A stretch of 64,000 bases of DNA from Rhabdophis nuchalis (lineage: Eukaryota > Chordata > Lepidosauria > Squamata > Natricidae), in the NCBI GenBank assembly GCA_039707465.1, contig CM077644.1, positions 145,757,462 to 145,821,461 of the forward strand, in the 5' to 3' direction. Below, in pieces: positions 23,640 to 35,012 of the stretch (within the stretch, counting starts at the first letter, position 1; the number at the start of each line of letters is the position of its first letter). Under the pieces are notes generated by a model that was not told the origin of the DNA, made no database searches, and worked only from the letters and a program-made list of their open reading frames with translations. The translations under genes and the position numbers were made by a program.

Positions 23640-23953
23640 ATGAAGTGGTATCTATTTATTTACCTGCATGTAACGTGCTTTTTAGTCATGCCGGCAACAT
23701 GACCATGGAGACGTCTTTGGACAGCGCTGGCTCTTCGGCTTTCAAATGGAGATAAGCACCACCCCCTAGAGTCAGAAACGACTAGCACACATCTGCGAGG
23801 GGAACCTTAACTTTTTAAACATGCTTTTGAACTGCTAGATGGGCAGAAGCTGCAGGCAGTGACAGGAGCTCACGCCACATGCGATGCTGGGACTCAAACT
23901 GCTGGAGTACAGACCTGTTCCAGTGTTCCTAAGCCACTGAGCCACCACACCTC
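23640..23953 (-). mobile_element. tRNA-derived SINE (BovB-like tail), split by a second copy
   Basis: Minus-oriented SINE parts at 23640-23682 and 23829-23953 (GCCACTGAGCCACC is the antisense tRNA-like head) flank a plus-oriented tail piece. Full copies are at 57366-57695 and 62485-62838. Confidence 0.7.
23683..23817 (+). mobile_element. SINE/BovB-type 3' tail inserted in an older SINE
   Basis: Reads CATGACCATGGAGACGTC, then CCCCCTAGAGTCAGAAACG, and ends GGGGAACCTTAAC. Flanked by AACGTGCTTTT (23672-23682) and AACATGCTTTT (23818-23828), an 11-bp duplication with one mismatch. Confidence 0.75.
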
Positions 23954-24645
23954 TTCATCTGGTGTTTATTTACATTATTAATTCAGTGCTGGCTGGAGGG
24001 TATATAGTGCCCTAGGCCACCTTTCCTGACAATGTTACCTCCCACCAAAGCAAATATTTGCATAAATTAAGCTTGATAAATTAGATCTGCTTTCATCCAA
24101 CAAATGGTAACATTGTGGATGACGTCTTAAAATAATGATAGGCTTGCTCCTATCAGTCAAATGAGCTATCATTTACACTGTATTGCCAAGTCTTCCACCT
24201 GGAGCGTTAAAAGATGAAATAGATCCCCTTGACGAAATGGAAATTCCACATAGGAATAGATCATAGGAAACCATCTATGAATTTCAGCTATAGAGACAAA
24301 TGAAGTGAAAAATGCCACCTGAATCCTTGCTCTAAGTATTTTTTTATTGGGTGTTTCTAATAAGAAGCATATATTGGTCTAGAAATCTATCGTGTTTCTG
24401 ATTAAGGCCATTCCTATTTTTTCAGAAGGTGGAGTAATATTTTGGGAGGAATGCTACCATGCTGATCATATCATTCCTGAAACAAAGCTAAGCACTGCTG
24501 TTATGTGAACACTCTGAGACAAACCCACAAAAACAACACAATTTGCACTTCAGAAAGAAAATTGCAGGAGTACCATTGCAAGCTTTTTTTTTTTTTTAAA
24601 GGAAACCTTTGGTTATTGACAAGATAACTTTGCTTTATCCTGTTG
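23954..24645. other. No recognised feature
   Basis: AT-rich; a T12 run at about 24585-24597. Confidence 0.4.
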
Positions 24646-24653
24646 GTCCATAT

Positions 24654-25018
24654 GGGAATGGAACAACTTGCCACAGCCAACTTGCTGCGACAAACTCACT
24701 GAGGCCAACTCACCGCACCCAACTCACCACGGCCAACTTGGCGCGGGAAAACTTGTCATGGCCAGCTGACTGTGAGATAACTCATTGCAGGGCAATTTAA
24801 CAATTCTGTATAATTATTTAAAATAAATAAAAAAGTCTTTTAATTTTTGCCATTCACATTTCATTCTCTTTCACCTTTTGCATCCTTTCTTTAATGATTC
24901 TATGCCACCATTTCTTTGATATTGGTGTAACTCTTCTCCTGCAGTGAGTTAACCTGTGGCAAGATGGCTGTGGCACATTGGCTGTGGCACGTCGGCTGTG
25001 GCGAATTGTTATAGGCCT
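24654..25018. mobile_element. hAT-like element with short internal GCCAACT repeats
   Basis: Flanked by a perfect GTCCATAT duplication (24646-24653 and 25019-25026). The left arm repeats a roughly 13-bp motif (GCCAACTCACCGC-like) about seven times; the right arm carries the complement (GGCTGTGGCAC-like) about four times. Termini are only loosely inverted. Superfamily is inferred from the 8-bp duplication. Confidence 0.65.
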
Positions 25019-25036
25019 GTCCATATAGACCAGGAC

Positions 25037-25292
25037 AAGCGGCATTGGGGGTGGGGGGGGAAAGGAGGGGAGGGAGGGGAGTGGGCTTAGCTTTTCTGGG
25101 TGAAGTGGGAGAGAAGCACCAACCCCCTTGTAGTCCTGGCTGGCTGGTGGACACACACACACACACAACACGCACGCACGCACGCACACACACACAGACA
25201 CACACCGTAAAAAAGCGGCATTGCGGGAGGGGAGGGAGGGGAATGGGCTTAGCTTTTCTGGGCGAAGTGGGAGAGAAACACCGCCACCCCCC
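25037..25292. repeat. Two G-rich 80-bp direct repeats around a CA/CG array
   Basis: Units at 25037-25116 and 25213-25292 share AAGCGGCATTG, a G-rich block and GGGCTTAGCTTTTCTGGG. Between them lies (CA)n/(CACG)n at 25151-25205. Confidence 0.8.
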
Positions 25293-25702
25293 CCTCTTTC
25301 TCCCTTCCCTTCCTCTGATTAGCTGGCAGTGAACTGTCACCTGAGCCCAAAAGCCCAGGGTGAACAGTGGTTCTGCCAAAAGCCCGTGAGGAAGGGTGTG
25401 GGACTAAAGAGGCAGGGTCCCATTGGCCGGCACAAACAGCTATGGTCCTAACATCAGAGGCGAGATCGCAGAGGTTAATGGCTGGGGGCGGAAACCTGGG
25501 GCGAAATAGGCGCAGCTAAGGGCAGGAGGAGAACGGTCCCATTCCAGACCAGGACTGACCATTCAGATGTGCACAAGATGTGCACAAGGACCGCAGTTCT
25601 CCACAGAACAAAACATTAGTATAATGTAATGAATCGGTCAACAAAATTAAATTCTAGCTAAAATTAACATGATTTCATGCATGTGTATTTAGAACGGTCT
25701 CC
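25293..25702. other. No recognised feature
   Basis: GC-rich, no repeat or gene family recognised. Confidence 0.4.
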
Positions 25703-25710
25703 CTCTATTG

Positions 25711-25846
25711 CAGGGATGTCAAACCTGTGGCCCATGGGCTGGATGCATCACATGCTGCCCCTCCCTCCCGTCTGGTTTAGCAAAAGGTGAAAAGGTTCTG
25801 ATACGTCATGTGGCACCGCCACGACATCGCAAGTTTGACACCTCTT
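25711..25846. mobile_element. hAT non-autonomous element
   Basis: Starts CAGGGATGTCAAACCTG and ends AAGTTTGACACCTCTT. Flanks CTCTATTG (25703-25710) and CTCTATGG (25847-25854), 7 of 8. Confidence 0.8.
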
Positions 25847-25854
25847 CTCTATGG

Positions 25855-26703
25855 CATTAAATATCACTATTCAGAAGCAATTTTGGGGAAGTGCTTTGAA
25901 GCCCATCTCAGGGGCTTGGGGATTTTTATGTGGCACCGGTTATCAATTGCTACTGTTTAGGTCTCAACCAAAAGCCATTCTCAGTCCTTGGATATCCTGT
26001 TAGCAGCAAAGGCACTTAGCCCAGATTTGTGAGCATCCTATAAAAAGATTATTGCAGTAAGTTATTATGGGGATTCTTGTTTTTTTTCATTTGCAGCCTT
26101 GCTTCTTGTATTTATCAAGAGGTTTATCTCATGCAGCTAAAAGCACCAATATACCGAACATGTTTAAATTACAAAACAGCTGCTTTCTTGCACTTAGACT
26201 TTATGCTATGTGAGATCATACATCTTCATCTAACTGTCACCACCCAGAATACTGCAAGAAGATGCTCAGAAGCTGTTGCTCCCATCGTATTATTATTTTT
26301 ATTAACTGGAACTTTTTGGATCATCTAAACGCAATACGCTGCATTTATAAAGCTGTCACAGGCTTTGAATGTGATACTCGGAGCACGCAAATTGAAACTG
26401 GAAGAGCTCACAAATTGAAATCTTCCATATTTTTTTTTATTTGCAGCTTTGCTCAAGAAGGAAATAGGATGAAATCCTATGAAACCAACCAACAATAATC
26501 ATTTGTCATCTTTGAATACTGCCAATGCATATTAAAGGATGTAAGCATCCACTGGAGAATTGTTTCCAGTGAAGGATATCTTATGCTAACAGGGCTTCAA
26601 CTATTTTATTGGGGGGGAAAGTAATATAACATAATACACTTGGGGGGAAAAGACACCTACCTCCTGCCTCTCTCAATCATATAAAAAGAAAGGAAAAAGA
26701 CAT
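25855..26703. other. No gene supported
   Basis: Two segments look like splice acceptors (T-run plus ATTTGCAG at about 26081-26096 and 26430-26445) but no exon family is recognisable. Confidence 0.35.
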
Positions 26704-26765
26704 CATAATAATAATCTTTATTGTCATTGTATGAAAATTACAATGAAATTGGTTGTACTAAACAT
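26704..26765 (-). mobile_element. LINE 3' tail
   Basis: Minus strand ends CATACAATGACAATAAAGAT followed by TTATTATTAT, a typical LINE terminus. Upstream part not recognised. Confidence 0.5.
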
Positions 26766-27058
26766 GTACTATATCAGAAACCATGTTGGGTTTGTTACAT
26801 TATAATACAATTATAATATAATTAAGGTGATTTAGAAATATTTTCTTTTTTCTTGGAAAACGATGAAGCGGTCCTTGAAAAGTGCTTCCCATTATCACAA
26901 GCAGATTGTGGGAGGGAGGTGAGAGGAGAAAGTCAAAATTGCCAAGAAGGTTGAATTAACCACAACCACAACACTAAATGCATGCAAACACACATATTAG
27001 ACACTTTTTGCCCAATGCAACCTATCCTGGACCACTCTTAGGTCTTGGGGGAGGTAAG

Positions 27059-27416
27059 CAGTGGTGGGATTCAGCCAGTTTGCACCTAATTGGGACAACC
27101 AGTTGTTAACTTTCTAAGCAGTTCGGAGAACTGGTTGTTGGAAGAAATCTTATTTTGTTCCACTATACAGGGCTAATCCTGTAAGGAAGGCAGGAAGGAA
27201 ACATTCTGGTGTTGTTTCCAGCCTAATCTTTATTGCCCTGCTTACAGAAACGGCCTCTCTAGTTAACCAATTGTAACAGCTAATGCGAAGCGCCCATCAA
27301 CGTGAGTGATGTTGAGTCGGCCATGCCCTCCCAGTCACATGACCACCGAGCCACGCTTACCCAACTGGTCATTAGAGCAGAGAATTGGTTGATAAATTAT
27401 TTAAATCCCACCACTG
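27059..27416. mobile_element. hAT non-autonomous element, long form
   Basis: Termini CAGTGGTGGGATTCAGCC and AAATCCCACCACTG. Flanks GAGGTAAG and GAGCTAAA match at 6 of 8. The interior (about 27147-27370) has an AATAAAG signal on the minus strand and may be a further insertion, but no clean boundaries were found. Confidence 0.75.
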
Positions 27417-27569
27417 GAGCTAAAGGTTTGGAAAGTGAACTGAAGCATAAAGTAAATTGGATGAAAGTTAGATTACAATTATCAGGAACTTTTCTTGGGA
27501 ACCTTTTTCAAGATTGTTGTAATGGTAAAGGGAAAATCAGGGTATTGAAGGAAAGGTGGAGTACAAATA

Positions 27570-27945
27570 CAGGTAGTCCTTGATTTATTACTTCAATTGA
27601 GCCCAACATTTCTGTTGCTAAGCTACACATTTATTAAGTGAATTTTGCTCCATTTTACAACCATTCTTGCCTCAGTTGTTAAGTGAATCATTGCAGTAAC
27701 AGAGTCGTTAAATGAATCTGATTTTCCCATCCACTTTGTTTGTCAGAAGGCTGCAAAAGGTGACTCACGGGACTCTGCAATCGTCATACGTATGAATCAG
27801 TTGCCAAGCATCTGCATTTTGATCGCATGACCCTGGGATGCTGCAATGGTTGTAAGTATAAAGAACAGTCATAAGTCACTTTTTTCAGTGCCTTAGTAAC
27901 TTTGAATGGTCACTAAATGAACTGTTCTAAATCAAGGACTACCTA
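27570..27945. mobile_element. TIR element, AGTCCT family, copy 2 (complete)
   Basis: Left end CAGGTAGTCCTTGATTTA, right end TAAATCAAGGACTACCT, so inverted termini of about 17 bp. The duplication size is unclear (AATA on both sides is possible). Confidence 0.75.
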
Positions 27946-28571
27946 TAATAAATGCAATGGGTCAGTTCAGCATTTTGGAAAGAGTTAAAATATTGAAACA
28001 CTGTTCTGCTAGATTGAGCCCAACAATATTAGACTGTACACCAGTAAAATATATTGCCACGTTATGTTCTTACAATGTAGTTATTCTGTTCTGCATATAG
28101 GGATGTGGAAGACATATAAACAATTTAATGGCGAGAAAGATGGGAAGACCTTTTAAGGAAATGGACTGAAGATATCTTTTTTTTATTCTAGTTGTTGCTA
28201 TTTCTCTGCCAAGGATATCCTTTGATTTGTATTTGCTTTCTTCCATCACTCATGAATTCAACTCACATGACTTTAGATACAGGACTCTAAGAAAACCAAG
28301 AGCTTCAAGGTAAGTCAGGCCAATGGCATCATTTTTCAAAACAAGCACAGAAGAAAAAAGCAAGACACAAAACAACAGAAGGTGAATCGATGGCCTGTTT
28401 GTCTTTCAGGGGTGAGGTGGAGTTGATTCTCTCAGGTGAGCTCTTGAAAGGACTGCGCACTGAGATTTGAACCATCCCAACAAGGGTGAAGAGATAGCAA
28501 GGACAAAGTTTGCGGTCTGAATGCAGCCTTAATGTGTTTTATAGGTAAACTGGCTTTGTCCCTTTTTTTAC
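27946..28571. other. No recognised feature
   Basis: AT-rich, no family recognised. Confidence 0.4.
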
Positions 28572-28579
28572 TTTAAGGT

Positions 28580-28713
28580 AGGGGTCTCCAACCTTTGCAA
28601 CTTTAAGTCTGAAGGACTTCAGCTCTTAGACTTCTCCAGCCAGCAAAGCTGGCTGGAGAAGTCTAAGAGCTGAAGTCCTTCAGACTTAAAGTTGCAAAGG
28701 TTGGAGATCCCTG
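28580..28713. mobile_element. Palindromic hAT MITE, 134 bp
   Basis: Near-perfect palindrome centred near 28647 (CCAGCCAGCAAAGCTGGCTG). Perfect duplication CTTTAAGG (28572-28579 and 28714-28721). Confidence 0.95.
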
Positions 28714-28721
28714 CTTTAAGG

Positions 28722-29394
28722 TATGGGACTTCTAAAGATATTTTCAACTACTGCAGTTTATCTATTTTTTTTTCCTAGGCAAATAGGCATATTTCTAAAA
28801 TAGCTATTATCAAGAATGCCTCTCTGGATTACATGAGCACCAGAAAACTCCCTGAAAATACAGATGATGCCAAAGACTGGGGTTTGTTTTATAGCCTGCC
28901 TGCTTCCCACTTAATTAATTTTTTAATTAAAAGCATTTTATTTAAAAAAGAAAAAAAAGACAGTTCAGTGAAGGAATGCAGACTGCGGCCTGTCCATGGC
29001 CTGCAGCTACTGTGGATAATTACAGCCAGGAGTTGATTGAGAAATGTAGGCATATAAATACCATAGCATCCCACATTAAGCAAAAAATACTCCTAGCTCA
29101 TGGTTTTATTGACGAATCACTGCTAACAAAAGCTAGATCATAAAGTTTAGATTGAGTTGCCAGACATTTTCCCTTTGAGGATTAAAAAAAAAAGTCTACA
29201 ATCAAGTATCTCTTTGGTTGCTGAATTTCTTTGCCTGCTCTTACAGAGGGAGGGAGGGAGAGAGAGAGGTGATGATGATGATAGGATCAATTTTGTGTGC
29301 TTCTTCAAAATGCATTTTTAATTCAAAGTCTTGAAATACAGTTATGCCCTCCAGAGCCAATGCCCATAATCAAATCATAGTGTCTGAAAAGTTC
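28722..29394. other. No recognised feature
   Basis: Includes (GGGA)n-like purines at 29245-29262 and GATGAT repeats. Confidence 0.4.
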
Positions 29395-29402
29395 ATCTAG
29401 AC

Positions 29403-29599
29403 CAGAGGTCTCATTCTCGCGGCCCACGGACCCATTGCAGCCCGCAGGATGGTATCTTGTGGCCCCCACCATGATATGAAGGTATTATATTAGTATTAAT
29501 ATTATTATTAATATTAATATAAGGAATATCTTATGCGGCCCAGCCTCACCCAGACTTTGCCTCCAGCAGCCCCCAGGTAAATTGAGTTTGAGAACCCTG
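29403..29599. mobile_element. hAT non-autonomous element
   Basis: Ends CAGAGGTCTCATTCTCGC and GAGTTTGAGAACCCTG. Perfect duplication ATCTAGAC (29395-29402 and 29600-29607). An AT-rich ATTAAT run lies inside. Confidence 0.9.
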
Positions 29600-29607
29600 A
29601 TCTAGAC

Positions 29608-30226
29608 CAAAACCTCCAATCTTCTGCTCTTGTACTGAGATCTGTATGAGATTCTGAGCTAAAACATTAGTAGCTGGACATTCAGAATCATTTGGGGGGG
29701 GGGGGGATAACACACAAGCAGGAGTTTTAGAATAGAAAGACCGGGGAAAAGCAGCAATCTTGATAGTCACCATATAATATGTTCATGGAGGACAGAAAAA
29801 CAATGCCTTTTGGATAGTAGACAGGTACAACAATAAACCAGAGGGAGCTCCATGGCCAGTGCCCTGGGAGTTTGGGTTAGGAGGAGCCTTAATGGGCTCT
29901 CAGGTCTAACTAACTTATCTATCGCTTCACTATATACAGTCCAGTTGTTAGCAATCTTGACTTGATGGTTGTCCAAGAGCTGTGTGCCAAGATCAAGATC
30001 AAAAACAAAATGAAAGAATCATTTTGGCTGCTGGATTGATGGCAGTCTCCACCTGCCCGCCCACCCCACCCCATTTTCTGCTCTACGCCTCCAACTTTCT
30101 TTTCAGTCATCATACATGTATAGTTGTATTTCTCGTTGTATTCTTTTTCATTTTTCATTTTAATTTTCTGTTATCTTACTTCTGTTCACACTAATTTTCA
30201 TTTCTTCCTTTTTATTATTGTAAGCA
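29608..30226. other. No gene recognised; G13 run
   Basis: A run of about 13 G at 29694-29706. Otherwise unremarkable. Confidence 0.4.
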
Positions 30227-30234
30227 TCCCAGAG

Positions 30235-30523
30235 CAGGTGGGATTCAAATTTTTTTTACTACAGGTTCTGTGGGTGTGGCTTGGTGGGTGTAGCTTGGTG
30301 TGCATAGCAGGGGAAGGATGCTGTAAAATCCCCATTCCCTCCCCACTCCAGGGGAAGGTTACTGCAAAATCCCCATTTCTTCCTGATCAGCTGGTACTCG
30401 GGAGGCAGAGAATAGATGGGGGCGGGACCAGTCAGAGGTGGTATTTATCGGTTCTCCGAACTACTCAAAATTTCTGCTACCGGTTCTCCAGAATTGGTCA
30501 CAACCTGCTGAATACCTCCTCTG
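30235..30523. mobile_element. hAT non-autonomous element
   Basis: Starts CAGGTGGGATTCAAAT and ends GCTGAATACCTCCTCTG. Flanks TCCCAGAG and GCCCAGAG (7 of 8). Same family, opposite orientation, as 54812-55014 (shared CTACCGGTTCTCCAGAA). Confidence 0.85.
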
Positions 30524-30574
30524 GCCCAGAGTAACCCCCATGGTGAGATAGGTGGCAAATAAATATATTTTTAT

Positions 30575-30722
30575 ACAGTATGTATGTGTGTGTGTATGTA
30601 TGTATGTATATATGTATGTGTGTATATGTATGTATGTACACACACACACACAAACAAACACACACACATATATACATACATACTACATATATGTATATAT
30701 AAATGTGTGTGTGTGTGTGTAT
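30575..30722. repeat. Compound TGTA/CA/TG microsatellite
   Basis: Alternating (TGTG/TATG)n, (CACA)n and (TG)n blocks leading into the Helitron-like element, matching the (TG)n at the 5' end of the other copy. Confidence 0.85.
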
Positions 30723-31062
30723 GTTCCAGCATAACTCTGGAACGCCTCAAGCAATTTCAACGAAACTTGGTACATAGATGACTTACTTTCTGGAAAAAAA
30801 TATTGTGGGGGTAAGACACCCCTAAAACCCCTCAGGATGTGTGTTCTGTTAAGATACAGTCTGCTGTGCTTTAAAATGGTTTCTACTGTACTGCTGTCAA
30901 ATGGCTTCTACTCTACAGTGCAGCAGAGTTGCCATGGTAACAGCTTCACAGTATTTCAATTGGGGGCTCCCTCTGTTAAGGAGGAAAATCCAACATTAGA
31001 AATTTGGTCCGGACATTTCCCCCTATAAATAAATACCCAGATAACATGGGGTTATCAGCTAT
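30723..31062 (+). mobile_element. Helitron-like element, family 2, second copy
   Basis: Starts in the TG tract with TTCCAGCATAACTCTGGAAC, shares CCCTCTGTTAAGGAGGAAAA and CCCTATAAATAAATACCCAG with 12151-12533, and ends GGTTATCAGCTAT, a diverged form of the CTAG terminus. The hairpin is partly decayed. Confidence 0.65.
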
Positions 31063-31599
31063 TTAACAAATAAATAAAATGTTGGTGGTGTCAGAGTCAT
31101 TTTTCTCCACCCCTCCCCTCCTCCTTCCATTTCTTCTTCTTTCTTTTATCTTCCCCTCCAAACTGAGATTGTAGGTATTTCGATCAGAGTTGGGAAATGG
31201 CTCCAGTGAGACAATTGTTTGTACATATTGCAGGTATTGCAGAGAGAAAAAGATGACAGACGAGAGATGGATAGACTTCTAGAGAGAAGCAGACTAACAA
31301 CTGAGTTTCTTGTACTTTGAAGAAAGAACTCCAGCCCCAAGGCTTAGACTTTCAGTAATTAATTACGAATTCTCTATTTCTGATTTTGTTTCTAATCCAG
31401 TCTCATCACAAACTGATTTGAAAAAAATCTGCTTTAAAGCATCTTATCAGTATTTCATATGGTAGAGTCAGTACAGAAGCCTTGTAGAACAATTGATGTT
31501 ACTTCAGAAGAATGAACTTTTTTTTTTAATAAAACACCTCATTATTTTTTGCATCTTTTATTCCCTTTACCACTAGTCTAGATGGCTCTGGAAGAGTAA
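31063..31599. other. No recognised feature
   Basis: Nothing beyond short A/T runs. Confidence 0.4.
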
Positions 31600-32345
31600 G
31601 ACAATATAATGAATCCATTTATTATATATATATGGATTTATTATATATATATGGATGCCTTATACACGGGAAAATCCCCGAAGCCAGCTATGCCAGCATA
31701 TATATATATATATATGTTTTCGTAGATTTTCACGGGTGTAGGTATGATGATGACAAGTGAGATCTTGTCGAAACGTTGCAACAACTTTTCTATGCCTTAT
31801 ACACGGGAAAATGTAATTGTTTTATATATATATATGTATATATATATATACATACACACACACACATATATATATACATATATATAAATATATATATTCA
31901 GAGTATATATATATGCTGGTGTTGCCATCCTCAGGTGTTTTCCCGTGTATATAGCATGGAATTTTTTTTTTGAACAGGAGAATAATCAAAGAAGCCATTG
32001 AAATAGAGAAGCAACCTAACAATATGAACAAACGTGACGACACCTCCCACCTACCAGACATCTGGAAACCAGCACTGACCAATAGACGAGCCCCACCCTC
32101 CACCCAAGCCGTTGAAATTCAAAATAAGGAGAAACATAGAAATAAGACCAATCAGCATCAATCTACCAACCATGATACAGCTGCACAGCCAATCAACCCA
32201 CTCACAACAATAGTCAGCACTCCACCCCCCACCCCCCACCAAGATTTAAGGAAGGGCGATGCTTTCGCAGTCACAGTCACAGACCGAAGCCTGAGGATGA
32301 CAAGTGAGACCTTGTCGAAACGTTGCAAAAAAATTCCATGCTGTG
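31600..32345 (+). mobile_element. Penelope-like element 3' region with terminal repeats and TA arrays
   Basis: The plus frame 31970-32100 encodes NRRIIKEAIEIEKQPNNM and LPDIWKPALTNRRAP, the end of the GIY-YIG endonuclease region of vertebrate Penelope-like elements. Two copies of the 3'-UTR signature CTTGTCGAAACGTTGCAA occur (31767-31784 and 32313-32330). AGCATGGAATTTTTTT (31953) is inverted as AAAAAAATTCCATGCT (32328), typical of terminal inversions in this class. Imperfect (TA)n arrays fill 31620-31905. Confidence 0.75.
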
Positions 32346-32379
32346 CCTACTGTATTTTCCCTCTCTCTCTATCCCTCTA

Positions 32380-32690
32380 CCTACCTACCTACTGTATTTT
32401 TCCTTGAATCTTATGGACAGAGTATTTTATGTCATAAAGGATTATGTCATACAATAATTCCTGTGGCTCACTGCTCTCTCTCTATCCACCTACCTACCTA
32501 CCTACCTACCTACCTACCTACCTACCTACCTACCGTATTCTCTCTCTCTCTCTCTCTTTCTCTCTCTCCCTCTTCCTCTCCCTATCTACCTACCTACTGT
32601 ATTTTTCCCTATCTTTCTCTATCTCTCTACCTACCTACCTACTGTATTTCCCCCCCCCCCTCTCTATCCCTCTACCTACTTGCCTGCCAT
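32380..32690. repeat. CTAC arrays with CT-rich spacers
   Basis: Blocks of (CTAC)n separated by TGTATTTTCCCT-type spacers, the same higher-order pattern as at 59715-61485. Confidence 0.9.
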
Positions 32691-33045
32691 GCAGCTTCCT
32701 AGGACATTGGGGTGTGCCACCCCTTATGCCTAGTTTTGGGCCTAGTAGGCCTCCATAGAGCCCCCTGGGACCATAAATGGGCCACATGGGAATGTGCCAC
32801 CCCCTGCATCTTGGTTTGGGCCTAGTAGGCCTCCATGCAGCTTCCTGGGACCAAAAATGGGCCACACTGGAGTGTGCCACCCCCCATGTCTAGTGTTGGG
32901 CCTAGTAGGCATCCATGAAGACTTCTGGGACCAAAAATGGGCCACCTGGAAGTGTGCCACCCCCGTGCCTTGTTTTGGGCCTAGTAGGCCTGCCTGCAGC
33001 CTCCTGGGATCAAAAATGGGCTACATGGGAGTGTGCCATGTGTGA
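32691..33045. repeat. 80-bp minisatellite, about 4.4 units
   Basis: The landmark GTGCCA recurs at an exact 80-bp period (about 32714, 32794, 32874, 32954 and 33034). Units carry GGGCCTAGTAGGC and GGGACCAAAAATGGGCCAC. One diverged unit occurs at the matching place in the element at 59607-62014. Confidence 0.9.
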
Positions 33046-33355
33046 AGGAACGTTGGAGGTTTATTTGGTTGCTGAGGAAACGACTGTTGGAAATGTGACG
33101 TTGAAAGCACGGGGGAGGGGCGTGTGCCTGATGCAGCATAAGAAGCAGCCAGGTGGGAGGAGCTTAAGGGAGGTGAAAACCTCAGAAGTGCATACCTTTT
33201 ACATTTATGCTGCTTGCACATGACACAGGTGTGCCAGCCACACAAACTGTACGTATGATTGCTTTGGAAGTTCTTGTGAAAATTTGGTGCCAATCAGTGC
33301 ATACTTTGAGATTTGCGGCTTTGCACAAACTATTTTAATTTTTTATTTATATAGA

Positions 33356-34798
33356 TATATAATTCTATTCCCTATTACTTAGAATCCAGAAGTAGTTTAT
33401 AATTTCTTAAAACAAAATAAAAACTAGAAGGGGGGGGGGGGGAAGCAGCAGCTGGGGCAAGTCAAAGGAGTTCACCCCAGAGCTTGGGTCTCAAACTCAA
33501 GCTGTTAGCTCTCCAGCTGACAAACTCTGGGTTTTTAACCGCTAAGCCATTGTTCAATGATTGAAAGCCAATTCCTCACTTGAATCCTCCTCCCTGCCTG
33601 GGTGGGTGTTTGGAAGTGGAAATAGTTTTCATCCATTTATCCATACCTTGTTAAAAAAAAATTAAGTAAAGCTCAGTTCTGGGAGACCTGATGAATGTGG
33701 TCATGTTGTTTTCTTCACAATGCCACAAAAGAGGTTAGCCTTTGCCTCCATTCACAATGCTTGTCCAGCTTCCTTAGCCTATAGCTCTGGATTCTAGCCA
33801 GGCTGCCCCATCTATATTAGTTTATTTCAATGAATATCAGCAAAGTGCTAGTATTTCAGACTAAAATTTATTGGGGTGGGGGGGCAAAAGAGGACAGGAG
33901 ATGGCAGTAAACAAGACTATTAGGTTAAAAAAAAAATCCCAGGAAAAACAAAAACAAATGGCAAATGATTTCTCTGTAGTTCTCTGTAGAAAATTACAGA
34001 TGTTTCCAGGAATCGAGCTATTTTTACAATACATGGATAAAGAACATTTCTGTTTGTCACACTCCATGCATGTCACCCTGTTCCTTTTCAACTTCACCTC
34101 TCAGTGGTGCAGTGATTATTAAGCTGCCAGGACAGAATTATACACTAGCTTTAGTAACATCTCCACATTTGGAGATAAAGAGATGGAACCTCCTGTCTTG
34201 AAGCTATGGGGACTGATGTCCGGGATGGAGTGTACGTCTATCTCATTGTAAAATTCCTAAGAAATTCCCATTCCATCTTAAAAAGTTGGAGCCTGTCCCC
34301 TGTGCTTTCCATCTAAATCCAAATATATAAATGCAATGATTATAACCTTATTGCTTCACCTATAAAAAATATGCTGTTTATATTATTCTTCCATTGTCTC
34401 TGGCTGATTTGTTAGAATGTCCTGTGGCTTGAATAACCCCCAAACCTATTCCATAATAAAATAAATTAACATCATTTAATCACTCCGCTAAATTATCTTC
34501 AGAAAATTATTGTGTCACCATAATAGAGTCTCTCCTTGAAGAATTGCATTGTAGAAAAATACTTCCAATAATTCCTCCCCTACAAGTTATGCGATGTGCC
34601 ATAATTTAACTAATATGGTCACCGAACAGATAACAGCATCACTTTAATATTTCATACTGCTTTTTCAATACCTTGAAGGATCCATTTTAAAACCAATTAT
34701 GACTAGGTTTTTATTAGTATTTATCTTCCTCACTCCATAGCCATGTCAATATTTTTAAGCCTCCAAAATTAAGCACCTTTGAAATTCTCAAATGAGCA
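33356..34798. other. Mostly unrecognised; possible SINE scrap
   Basis: A G14 run near 33430. TCTCAAACTCAAGCTGTTAG with TTTTTAACCGCTAAGCCA (33489-33550) looks like an old antisense tRNA-derived SINE head. No ORF with family resemblance. Confidence 0.35.
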
Positions 34799-34801
34799 TT
34801 T

Positions 34802-34860
<59 letters not shown>

Positions 34861-34892
34861 CTGTCTCTCTCTCTCTGTCTCTCTCTCTCTTT
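34799..34892. repeat. (CTTT)n then (CT)n array
   Basis: About 15 CTTT units followed by CT-rich sequence. Confidence 0.9.
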
Positions 34893-35012
34893 TCCTTTTT
34901 GTGGTATTCCACAAAATACTTTTTGTGGTATTCCTGTCTTTTCATTTGAGAGCTGAATGTGACAAATGAGTGCAGGGGAACTTCCAAATTTGTTAGCCCT
35001 ACGTAAGCTACT

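Larger units (their letters stand above)
32346..33355 (-). mobile_element. Helitron-like element, family 1, copy C (3' end lost)
   Basis: On the minus strand it starts TCTATATAAATAAAAAATTA after an A (33355), the same 5' terminus as copies at 47250 and 62014, followed by the GTTTGTGCAAAGCCGCAAAT block. It then has five units of an 80-bp minisatellite and CTAC arrays (plus-strand reading). The CTAG end is missing because the array abuts the Penelope-like element. Confidence 0.7.

Noticed and set aside
26077..26500. Two T-run plus TTTGCAG sites as exon starts
   Set aside because: No conserved coding sequence, no matching donor or family; likely a short duplication of T-rich sequence.
27147..27370. 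Possible solo LTR inside the hAT at 27059-27416
   Set aside because: An AATAAAG is present but no TG/CA ends with matching duplication were found; part of it is normal hAT interior.
32691..33045. Regular 80-bp repeats resembling a CRISPR array
   Set aside because: Units are head-to-tail without unique spacers, in a vertebrate-type genome.
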